From Ophiocordyceps camponoti-saundersi (nom. inval.) (lineage: Eukaryota > Ascomycota > Sordariomycetes > Hypocreales > Ophiocordycipitaceae), in NCBI GenBank assembly GCA_003339415.1, contig PDHQ01000133.1, positions 1 through 64,000 on the forward strand: a DNA stretch of 64,000 nucleotides, given 5' to 3'. Each line of letters begins with the position of its first letter. Within the stretch, counting starts at the first letter, position 1. A program made the position numbers and the translations under genes. The notes beneath the pieces are model-generated. The model was not told the DNA's origin. It made no database searches and worked only from the letters and a program-made list of their open reading frames with translations. Positions 51,483 to 61,657 of this stretch are shown here, in pieces.

Positions 51483-53342
51483 ATAATAATAATATTAATA
51501 CGCTAATATACTTTATATAGCTTAGAACTATCTTATATATATTCTAAGAGGGGGAAAAATTAAAAAGCTTAAAGTAAAACCCTCCCTTTAAGCGTTATTT
51601 TAGCTTTAAGTTAAACCCCGCCTATACCTAGCACTTTATATATTTAATAAGTTAAATATTAACTAATAATTAGGAAGCTAATATTTCCTATAAAGTAAAC
51701 TCCGCGGTAATAAAGGTATATATAAACTAAGTTTAATATAGAGTTTATATAGCTTATTTATCCTCCTAGCTATCGTTATTATTATAAACTAAATCCCCGT
51801 ATTAAATTAAAGCGGCCTTAATAATCTAATTAATAAAGGCTTTATTAATATAGCTTAAGAATATATAAAAGTTTTACTATTTTATAATAAACTCTATAAT
51901 AGCTAATTTTAAAAAATAGCTAAAATATTATAATAAAGCTATAAATAATTATAAAGTTAAAGTTAAAAAAAAGGTGCTATTATATTTACTTTTTAGCGTT
52001 TACGCTCTAGCTATTATTAATTTCTAATTAGTACTAAAAGGGAAAAAGAGGCGATATATATAAAATTTTAAATTATAAACTTTTAAAGTTAAGTAATATA
52101 CGCGTTTTTTATCCGGTTTTATACCGCTCTTATTTTAAGGTAAAGTTAACTTTACTTAAGGTAAAATTCCTAATAAAAAAAGTAATAATATAATCTTTTT
52201 TTATAAGCTATAAAATAAGTAAACTTACTTTTTATATATAAAGTAGCTAAGTATTTATTATACTATAGCTTTATTATATAATATTTAATAATATATCTAA
52301 ATTAATAATCTTTAAAATATTATTAAAATTAGACTTTTAATATATATAGTTTAATATTAAAAATGTCCGCTTATATTATTATATTTTTATTATAAATTTA
52401 GTTTATATTTAGTATATTATTAATAATAATTATTAAAGAACTCTGCTAAATCTTTAAATAGTATCTTTTCGCGTATAGTTATATTATTAAAACCTTATTC
52501 GAAAACTTAATCTTTTTTTAAAAGGTTTCCTTACCGCCTTATTATAAAGCTTACGCTAGTACTTTTTTTATAATAAGAGTATAACCTTTACTAATTAAAT
52601 ATACTTTTTTTTTAAAAATAATATAAAGCTATCTTAAATTAAACTAAAGCTTATAAATAATATTTTAGAATATTATTATAATATTACCGCTAAGTAATTT
52701 CCTTATTATAAAAGCTTAGCTTTATTTATAAAGTTTATAATTAATATTTATTATAATTACTTTAAGGCCTTAAACTTAAAATAAAATAGCTATAAAATTA
52801 AAATAAATTATAAGTTATTATTTATATTACTTAGAAATTTACTTTTTAATAATTTTCTCTAACGCTTTAGCTATAATTATAGCTTATATTAAAAGAGTTC
52901 CACTCCTCTTAAAGTTAAAAAAAAGGAAATTATAGTTATAATAGCTAAGGAGATATTATTAATAAATAAAGTTAGACTAAAAAAAGCGCCTCCTTAAATT
53001 TTCTTAAACTTTACTACTTATTTAAAAATTACTTATATAAAGATAAAATTATCTTTTAAAATAATCTTATTAATATATACTTTAGCTTCTAATAAGGTAG
53101 TAAATACTATAAACTCTTAGGTTTAAAATTATTATAATTTAAAGTAAAGCTATATTCTAAATAAATAGTTTTCGTAGTTATAATTAACTTATATAGCGTC
53201 GCCCTCTCCCTTAGAGTTACTTTAAATATAGCTTACTATTATTATATAGTAATAAAAGAAGCAGAGTTTACTTATAATATAAAAATAAAAAGTTTATATT
53301 TATATTATTATAAGCGTAAAACTTATAAAATATATAAAAGTT
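51483..53342 (-). mobile_element. Repeat A, copy 4 (minus strand)
   Basis: Full-length copy (1,860 bp) in reverse orientation, so its TAA-repeat tail is at the left. A 15-bp direct repeat AGCTAGCTATTAATA flanks it (51,468-51,482 and 53,343-53,357). The uninterrupted target is visible in the other C arm, which confirms the insertion limits. Confidence 0.92.
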
Positions 53343-53436
53343 AGCTAGCTATTAATAAGTAAGCCTTTTTATAAAATAGCGGAAGTAAAGCTTTTATTAA
53401 AGTTTATAATAAATTTAAACTTTAAATATATATATT

Positions 53437-53646
53437 TATAAGGGATTAGTTTATAACTAATTATAGCTAGATAAGGGGGATTATAGCGGATATATTTAGG
53501 TCTTCCCGATAGCGCTTAGTTATCGCGTAGGGTATATAGCTAGCTTAGGAAAGGGGCTTCTCTCCCTTCTCTTTCCTTTTTTTAATAACTTTAATTATAA
53601 CTTTATTTTAGCTTATTTCTATAATCGCCTTAGTAAAACCTTTATA
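53437..53646 (+). repeat. 210-bp LTR (left, short element)
   Basis: Same family and length as 16,670-16,879 and 36,648-36,857. Confidence 0.92.
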
Positions 53647-55001
53647 TTAATTAAAGCTCCTCTTATTACTAACTAAATATAAAAGTAAAATCTTAATATA
53701 AAATACTATTAAATTCTACCTATATTAGAGCCGCTTTTAGCTTATTCTAGCTTAGATTTTTAGCTAGCTATTATATATACTAAATTTATAATTAATAGAG
53801 CTATAATTAGGGAGCCTAAGTCCTAGTTTTACTATATCTTTTCTTATCTTAGTATTTTCTAGTAAATATTTTTTCTATATATTATTATAGCTATAGATTT
53901 TTCTTACTAGCTTAAAGCTTTTTTAGCGTACGTTTTCGAGCTTCTTAAAAAAAGTTATAAAAAGCGCTAAGTAAGTTTTTCCTTAGTTAGGATATATTAG
54001 GGGCTATTAAAGCTTTTTAGAAAATATATTATAAGGTAAGAATATACTTTTTTTAAGGCTAGACTATTATATTAGTTTAATTATATTAAGATTATTCTAC
54101 TCTTATTTAAGCTATATAAGGAGCTATAAAAGCGCTTAGATTATAAAAATTAGCTTACGATATATATAGCCTTCGCTAGCTTTCTCTAAAGCTTTAATAA
54201 AATATTTAGTTTCGGGAATATTTTTAATACGCTAGTTAATTTACCGCCCCCCCCTTTTACTAACCTAATAAATATTATATCTATATAATTTTATTTTAGT
54301 ATTACTAAGCGCTAGTATTATTATTAATATAACTAAATTAGTTATTTTAAGTATAACTATCTAAAGCTTTATAAGTAAATAGGGATATTAAAATTAAAGC
54401 TTTTTATAAGTAAAGTAAGGTAATTAAAGGTAAATTCGGAGTATTTTAATTAGGGGGATAATAAGTAAGGAAAGATAAGTATATATTAAATATTATAGCC
54501 TAGGTAATTTCTAGCTTTATTATATTACCTTATATAAGGGCGGTTTATATATAGCTTAGGCACGTAGATTTATTAGTAAATATATATTATAATTATATTA
54601 CGCCCTAGCTTATAAGCTAGCGCTAGTAATATATAATAATAAATATATAGCTAGCTTTACTATTTACTATAATTAAGTTATTCTCTAAGCTTCCTATAAC
54701 TAGTATAATATTACTTAGTCTTATATAGTAGCTATATAAGTAAGTTTTACTATTAATATATAAGTTTATTAATTCCTACTTTAAGTAATATTATAATTCT
54801 AAGCTTATTAGAATCTTTCTTATAAAGATTAGGGTTTAATTCCCTAAGCTATAAGGGAGCTTTTCCGCTTTTTTATCTTTATCTTTACGGAGGCTATTAG
54901 GCTATTATATAGGGACTATATAAAATATCTTACTAGTATAATAGTACGTAATTTTTCTATCTTACGCTCTTACCTCCTTAGCTAGCCTAAGAAGGGGGCT
55001 A

Positions 55002-55211
55002 TATAAGGGATTAGTTTATAACTAATCGTAGCTAGATAAGGGGGATTATAGCGGATATATTTAGGTTTTCCTAATAGCGCTTAGTTATCGCGCGGGGTAT
55101 ATAGCTAGCTTAGAAAGGGGGCTTCTCTCCCTTCTCCTTCCTCTTTTTAATAGCTTTAATTATAATTTTACTTTAGCTTACTTTTATAGTCGCCTTAGTA
55201 AGACCTTTATA
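55002..55211 (+). repeat. 210-bp LTR (right, short element)
   Basis: Pairs with 53,437-53,646 and is followed by ATATT. Confidence 0.92.
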
Positions 55212-55517
55212 ATATTTTTTATATTAGTTAGATAATATTCCTATTAAGAATTAGCAAAGTTATATTAATAAAATAAGGTTTTATAAAATAAAAAAGCTTA
55301 TTTTTAAATAGCTTAAAAGTTATTTTATACTTTATTACTTAATTATAATATATACTTTAAGCTTATTTAAGCTAATAGCGGACTTAAGTAAGGGTACGCT
55401 TAATATTAAGAATATTAATATTATTTATAAATTTAATAATAAGTATATTAATTATTAATTTTAAGCGTTTATAAAAAGATAAAATATATAAGATATATAG
55501 TATTAAAGAGAGTAAAA

Positions 55518-57674
55518 AGCCTTAAAAGATTTTAATAAAAATAAGGAAAAAGTTTAATAATTTACTATTAACTTTTAAGCGGGAGGTATAGTTAAAATAG
55601 TAAAAGTAAAGAAAAGCTATAATCTATCTAAGGAAGCTAAAAAAGTTAAGGATTTTTATTAGCTTAAAATATAAAATATAATTAAAAGCGCTTATTATAT
55701 TTAATATTAGAAAGGAAGCGAAGCTTTAAAAGCTTTAAATAATATAAATAAACCTTATTAAGAGAAATAAAAAGCTATTAGTAAACTAATTAAGCTAGTC
55801 CCCTATTTAATTTTATAATAAAACTTTTATAAATTTTATTATATAAGATATTATTTTTATAATTATTTTCTTAAAAATCTTAATTATAATATTAAGAAAG
55901 GAGATAAGATAGTAGCTACTTAAAGTTTAATAAACTTTTAAGCTTTTATTAGCTTTTTAAAAAACTATAATATTAAAAGTTTAATATTAAGTAAAGAAAT
56001 ATTTATAAGTAATATATTTTTAAAAAACCTTAATTAAGATTATTATAAAGGGTTATTTATAGCTTTTTTAAAAGCTAATAAGGATATTATTAAGCTTAAT
56101 AAATTTCTATAATATAATATTAAAAAAAGCGGAGTAAACTTTATTTTATATAATTTAAGAGAGAATATTTATTAAGAGGAAAAGGTTAGTAATAAGAAAA
56201 TATAAAGTATTTTTTAAAAAATAAGAAAAAAACTTATAAGCTAAAAGCTTTAACTTTTTAGAAAAAAAATAATTAAAAAGTAAAGTTTATATTTTATTAA
56301 AAAAAGGAAATATATATAAGCTTTAAAAAAGCTTAGTTATAAAGTTTTACTTACTAAATTATAGACTATATAATAATTAAGTTATTACTTATAAAAATAA
56401 AAAATTATTTTTAATTATTTTTTTTATTTTCCTTATAAATAATTTTTATTATATTATAGTATTTTAATATATTTATTAATAATTAAAGTTTAGCTATATT
56501 TATTAATATTACTTAGTATATTTTATATTTAAAATTATAAAAGTAATTTTTAAAATTTATTATAAGTAAAAATAAAAATTATATTATTAAGGTAATTTTA
56601 AAACTATTAAGCTAGGTATAATATTTAATTATTTATATAGCTAAATTATTAAATTTTTAATATTTATTATAAATTCCGCTTAGATAGCGGAAAATAAAAA
56701 GTAATTTTTTATTTTTACTTATAAGATATTAAAGTTAAAACGCTTTTAGTATAATATTAAAGTAAAGTTTAAAAAAAATTAATAAAAAATATAAATTAGA
56801 AAATATAATTAAAGCTAAAAAATTAAACTTTAAGCTAAAATATATAAAAAAATAATTAAGTATATTTTAAATTAAGTTAATAATATTAATCTTTTACTTA
56901 TATATTTTATAAGTAATTTTATAAGAAAAAGTAAAAAATTTAAAATAAAGTTAGTAAAAAGTAAAGAGAAGTTTTATAAAATAAAGGAAGGTATATTTAT
57001 AAAAATCCTAGAAGGGGTAATAAGCGTTAAAGTTACCGAAGATAATTAGTAAAGCGGAGGTAAAGGTAAAATATAAAGAGGGAGGAGAAGATAATTAATA
57101 TAAGAGAGGTTTAATATATATTCTAAATAATAAAAAGTAAATAATAAATATTTAAAGTTTATTATAAAAAAATATTTTAAGAAAGTTAAGCCTTATAATA
57201 AGGTTTTAGTTATTAATTTTATATTATTTATATATATATAAAAAAAGCCTTATTTTTACTTTAGATAAGGTAATAAAAAGTGAGTTTTAAAAGTAAAGAG
57301 CGATTATATATATTAAGTTAAAATTCTTATATAGCGATAATATTATAGCTTTTCTTATTAAATAAAATAAGCTAAATAAAGTAATTAATCTTTTATATAT
57401 TTTATAATAAAGTTATAATTTTTATAAAAACTAAGTATTAAAAATAGTTATTTATAATTATTTTTTAGATTATTATAAAGCTAGTTATTAGTTATAATAT
57501 TTCTTATATAGCTTATAGCTTTTATAAATATTATTAAGTTAAGAGCTTTTTAAAAAAACTTAAATAAATAATATATTATAAAAAAAGCGCTAAGGCGTAT
57601 TTTTAAAAAACTTATAATATACTCGCTTTTTAAAAAAAACTATAATAAAGCTTTTACTATTTTTATAAAGTTAA
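55518..57674. other. Unassigned RIP-degraded sequence, coding-like on the plus strand
   Basis: Between about 55,560 and 56,350 the plus strand reads as lysine-rich text with only TAA and TAG interruptions, perhaps a DNA-binding transposase N-terminus. No diagnostic motif was found, and no partner in the window. Confidence 0.45.
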
Positions 57675-59085
57675 TTACGGAATTAAAAGAAACTTAATAT
57701 ACGCTTAATTTAAAGCGCGATCTAAAAGAAAAAGGTAAGATATTAGCGGTATTAAATTCGCTATTAAATTCGGAGTAAGGCTATATTTAGCTAAGTTCCG
57801 GCTAGGGGTAGTCGCGACCGTAGCAGAGGAAGAGAGAATTTTTATAAATAAACTAAGGTTATAATACGCTCTAAACGCGGGCTAAATTTATCTATATACT
57901 AATTTAAAAATACTAACTTTAATAGAAAATATATTAAAAATAATTAGGGATTATTATAAGTTTTAGCTAATAAAAAAGAAAAAAAATTATATTATTAATT
58001 ATTAAGTATTATATTAGCTATTATATTTTATATAGCTTAAGCTATAATAATAGCTTATAAAAAACTTAAATTAAGCTAAACTTAAACTTAAGTTAATTAT
58101 ATTATATATAAGGAAATTAAAAATACTATTATTATTATCTTTTATAAATTATTATAATTAGAAATAATAAAATAAGGAGGATATTAAATATAAGCTTAAG
58201 TTATATTAGCTTTAACTTTATTATATAATTTAGAAAAAAAGCTCTTTTTACGTTATTAGAAGGAAATTATTATTCGCTTAGTAGATATAATAAATAATAA
58301 TATAAATAAAATAGTATATAATACTATATAAGCTATTAATACCGCTATTTACTCTAACTTATACTTAGCTATATACCGCCTTAATAATAAAAATATTAGA
58401 CTTATTTTTAATAAAAATATAGCTATTTTTACTTTAAACTTTAGCTAAGTTATTTTTATTTTTAGCGATAAGGCGATTATTATAAATAGGATTTATAATA
58501 TTATTATTAAGGGATTTCCTTTAAATCTCGCTATTAAGGAATATAATAACTTTATTAATAAAATAATATAAGTTAATAAAATACTTATAGCTTATTTATA
58601 AGCGCTTAAGCCTTAGCTTAAATTTAGTAAGATAGCGGTTATTATTAGCTTTAAGCTACTAGTTAATATTAATAAATTTTATAATAATAAGCTAGCTATT
58701 AACGCTTAGATCTTTTATATAAAGCCCTTCTTAAATATAATCCGCCTTTAGCGATATTATAATTATTATTATTTTATATATATCGCTAAAATATATAAAT
58801 ATCTTAAGCTTTATAATAAGTATAAAGTAATTAATTATAAAAATAAAAATAACTATTATATTAAAGTTAGTAGATATTTATTTTATTATATCTTTTATAG
58901 TAGGGACTACCCCGCGTAGTTTAAGCTTTACCTTATCGCTATCGAGTACTAAGATTAAGCGAAAGCTTATTATAAAAGATAACTAATTAGATTTACTAAA
59001 CTTAGTTTATAGTTTATTTCACGATTAATAAATATAATAGTAGCCGAGGATATTATTATATATAATATATCCCTAACTTATATCT
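57675..59085 (+). mobile_element. 5' fragment of the LINE (ORF1 region), plus strand
   Basis: Matches the complement of about 42,900-44,022, the 5' part of the minus-strand LINE. It continues with an ORF1-like segment rich in former Cys and His codons (about 58,740-58,990), followed by a RDYPAQFKL-like stretch. LINE insertions usually lose the 5' end; this piece keeps the 5' end and lacks the reverse transcriptase, so it was cut by a later deletion or rearrangement. It ends where normal base composition starts, 235 bp before the start codon of the AMA1-like gene. Confidence 0.75.
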
Positions 59086-59320
59086 AATCCTAAGCTTCAT
59101 TCCTTCGCCACACAGAACACATCTACCTACCTAGTGGAATATACCTATTTTTAAAAGACTTATTCGGTCCAATATCCGTTATCAGAATCAATGCTGGTTG
59201 CGGCGGGGAGCTCTTTTTCCACAACACGGTTTCATTATCATCGCGATCACATATGACTCATGAGTCATAACGGTGTCATATCAATGGCCGTTGGTTTGAA
59301 GCGAGATCCCTGCCGCTGCA
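59086..59320 (+). promoter_or_regulatory. Upstream region of the AMA1-like gene
   Basis: 235 bp of normal composition between the RIP-mutated LINE fragment and the start codon. Any remaining promoter must lie here unless it extends into degraded repeat. It contains the 18-bp palindrome at 59,252-59,269. No clear TATA box was seen. Confidence 0.6.
59252..59269. promoter_or_regulatory. 18-bp perfect palindrome with two overlapping TGACTCA bZIP sites
   Basis: TATGACTCATGAGTCATA is its own reverse complement. It contains TGACTCA, the Gcn4/AP-1-type site, once on each strand, sharing the central bases. It lies about 50 bp upstream of the start codon. A role in regulating the gene is inference. 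Confidence 0.6.
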
Positions 59321-61657
59321 ATGGATGACCTCATATTCAGCCGCCCCCTTTACCTACGACTCTCAGGTTTAAAAAACAGCTTGAAAGGGGATAATGACAA
59401 CTTTTGCGCGGTTGACCTCATTCTAGATGGCTTGGGCTACGGATCCGTGGACGATAGTCATCAATCAATAAGCCTTTCGAAAGGGCGGCAAAGACCACTG
59501 CTCTACTTGGACGGACAGGAATTTTCGGACGAGCCTCCAACCTTGGAAAAGGAGTCCACTTGTTGGCTGATATCAGACCTCACCACTAGATCTTCGCGCA
59601 CCTCCTCAACATCAAGGTATGCCCCCGAGAAGGTAGGGACGCAAAGCTTTTGAGGCTGTTTCGAAGTCGATAGTGATGATTCCTCAAGCACGGAATGGGA
59701 TGTACGCACCATGTATAACTGCGACAGGTTTGTTCCAGTTCGTAGTGGTTCACACACAGCCACGGAGCGCTACCACACTGTCGAGCACTCGCGAGCGCTT
59801 TCATTGTCCGAAAGATCTATTACAAGACACGGAAGAGAGTCTTGCAGTCAGTCAGTAGTGACAAGGTCCTTAAGCAGTTTAGCTCTCAACGAATCTGCTG
59901 TCGACGATGGTCGTGGCCATCTTCTTTGGCGACGATCAAATGCGCGTCTGTTCATTATGTCTGCTCTTGCGGCAAAGCCAAGTTCTCATGAGGAACTCAT
60001 GCGCTACCGTGGCCGTTTAGCACTCGCGCTTGAAATTGATCGCGTTAGTGAGATTCTCGATTTCGCTTCGACTTTGTCGGCGCCGATCTGGCCAGCCGGA
60101 GCCTGCACTCCCTGGAATAAGGGCATCGGCTGGCCGGAACCTGGGCGTTACCGTGAGTAGCCCAGGGCATGTGTGCTCTGGTGGCCGCTAATTCCGCAGC
60201 AGCGGCCTTCCATCCACATCCGAGGAGACTGCTTCCAGCTGCGCCTTTCAGGTACATATTTGTGGTCTAGCCAGCCAGGTACTCGCTGTTCGCTGATCTT
60301 GCATAGAGTGCTGGACGCTCCAAACCTGAGAGACGACTATTACTGCTCGATTTTGGCATATTCGGCCACCTCTCAGACACTTGCGGTTGGCCTAGGAAAC
60401 GTCCTCTACACCTAGTCGGAGGGACAAGGCGCCCGTACAGTGAGCGGCATCCGAAGTGACAGCATTTGGCTTACTTCAGTTGCCTTTTCGTCTTCTTCCG
60501 GTAACAGGAATATCCTCGCGGCTGGCAGGTCCGATGGCTCACTCATTCTGTCTTCAGTGAAGGACAGTTCTCCCAGATTCAAGATTCATCAGCCAAACCC
60601 GGTGACTTGCCTCAGCTGGAGACCATGCTGCGTGCCGCGCTCTTCGCGCAATCCCTGCAATCCTGGGTCAATGGTACAGACAGAAGACTTAATAGTGGGA
60701 GATGAGACAGGTACTTTGTACTACTATGTGGTCGAGTGGCCGATGAATTAGGACGTCTCACGAAATACCTGGCCCGGTTCCATGTATCTGACCGCCACAA
60801 TCTCACTTCACAGTCAACAAGTGTGTGGCCTGGCATGGTCGCCTGGCGGCCGGTTTCTTGTCTCAGGTGGAAACGACAATTTCTGCTTTCTGCTGAAGGT
60901 AGGGGAGATTCTCGGGGAGAATCGATCGGCTGATCCGTTGACGCGCCCCAAAAGGCTGGAAAAACGGTTACTTGACATTGACAAGCCTGAGAGTGACTTA
61001 GCGAAAAGATACCGGCAGATCACCGTGAATTCCGGCACGAGCAGGCTCAAGATACACAAGGAAATCAGTCTGGTCCAGGAAGGCGTCGCACACATGCGCA
61101 AATTCGGGCCCGGTTGCGAGACGCAGGCGTGGGTCCATCGAGCCGCTGTCAAAGCCATAGCTTTTTGCCCCTGGCGTGAGGGTTTAGTCGCCACCGGAGG
61201 CGGTTCTAACGACAAGTGTATCCATTTCTTTCACACGTCCTCAGGCTCTGCGCTGGCCACCATAGCTGTCGCAGCACAGGTCACTTCCTTGGTGTGGTCG
61301 ACTACCCGACGCGAGATAGCGGCCACTTTTGGCTACGCTCAACCAGAGCATTGCTATCGCGTCGCCGTCTTCAGCTGGCCGGAATGCAGGCAGATCACAG
61401 CTATCCCTTGGGCAGGAGACCTTAGGGCTCTGTCTGCTATCCCCTATCCGCGTGAAGGCGATGAGAGGAGCAGGGACAGCATTCACCTTGGTTCTGATGG
61501 CTGCATCGTGGTGGCATCTAGCGATAAGACCGTCAAGTTCCACGAGCTTTGGCCCGGGGGCGAGATGGCGACCATGACCAAATCGGGTATGCTGGCCGGA
61601 AGTGACATACTCGACGACTTGGACGGCATCATGAAAGAAGGAGACGTGATCCATTGA
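59321..61657 (+). CDS. AMA1: AMA1-like APC/C activator (Cdc20/Fizzy family, WD40), with two in-frame TAG codons
   Basis: Ama1-type proteins bind and activate the anaphase-promoting complex in meiosis and spore formation, recruiting ubiquitination substrates. Exons: 59,321-59,616, 59,674-60,152, 60,200-60,251 and 60,307-61,657, about 725 residues. Seen: a C-box DRFVPVR (59,723-59,743) in a long N-terminal region; LLPAAPFRVLDAPNLRDDYY across the third junction; then a WD40 propeller with LAVGLGNVLY, VGDETGTLYYYVVEWP, VCGLAWSPGGRFLVSGG, CPWREGLVATGGGSNDKCIHF and AATFGYAQPEH stretches, the last two typical of fungal Ama1. It ends in Ile-His where the family usually ends in Ile-Arg. In-frame TAG codons at 60,413 and 60,749 stand where Trp is expected. 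It is either a RIP-damaged pseudogene or a gene needing mRNA editing. The start ATG follows CTGCA. AMA1 over Cdc20/Cdh1 is a family judgement from memory. Confidence 0.8.
59617..59673 (+). other. Candidate intron 1 of the AMA1-like gene (57 bp)
   Basis: GTATGC donor and ATAG acceptor. The length is a multiple of three, so the frame is kept with or without splicing. Splicing removes an in-frame TGA at 59,651-59,653. I see no convincing branch site, so the alternative is that the TGA is a third nonsense mutation (for example CGA to TGA). Confidence 0.5.
60153..60199 (+). other. Intron 2 of the AMA1-like gene (47 bp)
   Basis: Consensus donor GTGAGT, branch-like GCTAAT and acceptor CCGCAG. Removing it joins WPEPGRY to PAAFHPHPRRLLP and links the frame carrying the C-box to the frame carrying the FRVLDAP motif. 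Without it the upstream frame stops at once. Confidence 0.85.
60252..60306 (+). other. Intron 3 of the AMA1-like gene (55 bp)
   Basis: Donor GTACAT, branch-like GCTGATC and acceptor GCATAG. Splicing assembles the Arg codon of the conserved PFRVLDAP motif across the junction and brings exon 3 into the frame of the WD40 domain. Confidence 0.88.
60413..60415 (+). other. In-frame TAG codon 1 (expected Trp)
   Basis: Lies in GLGNVLYT-stop-SEGQG. Family members as I recall them read LYxWSE here, so the ancestral codon was probably TGG. T precedes the A, the preferred context for fungal A-to-I editing. TGG to TAG is equally a CpA-type RIP change on the other strand. Confidence 0.8.
60749..60751 (+). 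other. In-frame TAG codon 2 (probably expected Trp)
   Basis: Lies in VVEWPMN-stop-DVSRNTWPG, between two WD40 strands in unbroken frame. Trp fits the family here, though Gln (CAG) cannot be excluded from this sequence alone. T precedes the A here as well. Confidence 0.7.

Larger units (their letters stand above)
53437..55211 (+). mobile_element. Complete short LTR element (1,775 bp, non-autonomous)
   Basis: 210-bp LTRs (53,437-53,646 and 55,002-55,211) and a perfect 5-bp duplication ATATT (53,432-53,436 and 55,212-55,216) bound it. A purine tract (about 54,991-54,999) sits just upstream of the right LTR. The internal 1,355 bp matches the interrupted copy at 16,880-17,960 plus 36,377-36,647. 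It reads on the plus strand as one long protein-like stretch broken only by TAA and TAG. I recognise no protease, reverse transcriptase or integrase. Such elements depend on enzymes of a larger relative; whether the internal frame is a Gag or a captured gene is open. Confidence 0.92.
50843..55517 (+). repeat. Repeat C, plus-strand arm, interrupted twice
   Basis: Segments 50,843-51,482, 53,343-53,436 and 55,212-55,517 together match the complement of 45,560-46,605. The gaps are exactly copy A4 and the short LTR element. With the other arm this forms an inverted repeat with a spacer of about 4.2 kb. Confidence 0.75.

Noticed and set aside
60118..60120. A TAA in another frame upstream of the FRVLDAP motif, first read as a nonsense mutation
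   Set aside because: The region before 60,152 is coding in a different frame; the consensus intron at 60,153-60,199 links the two frames, so this TAA is not in the reading frame.
60709..60751. A GT...AG stretch ending in the second TAG, as an intron that would remove the stop
   Set aside because: It would be only about 41 bp and would delete the conserved LYYYVVEWP strand of the WD40 domain.
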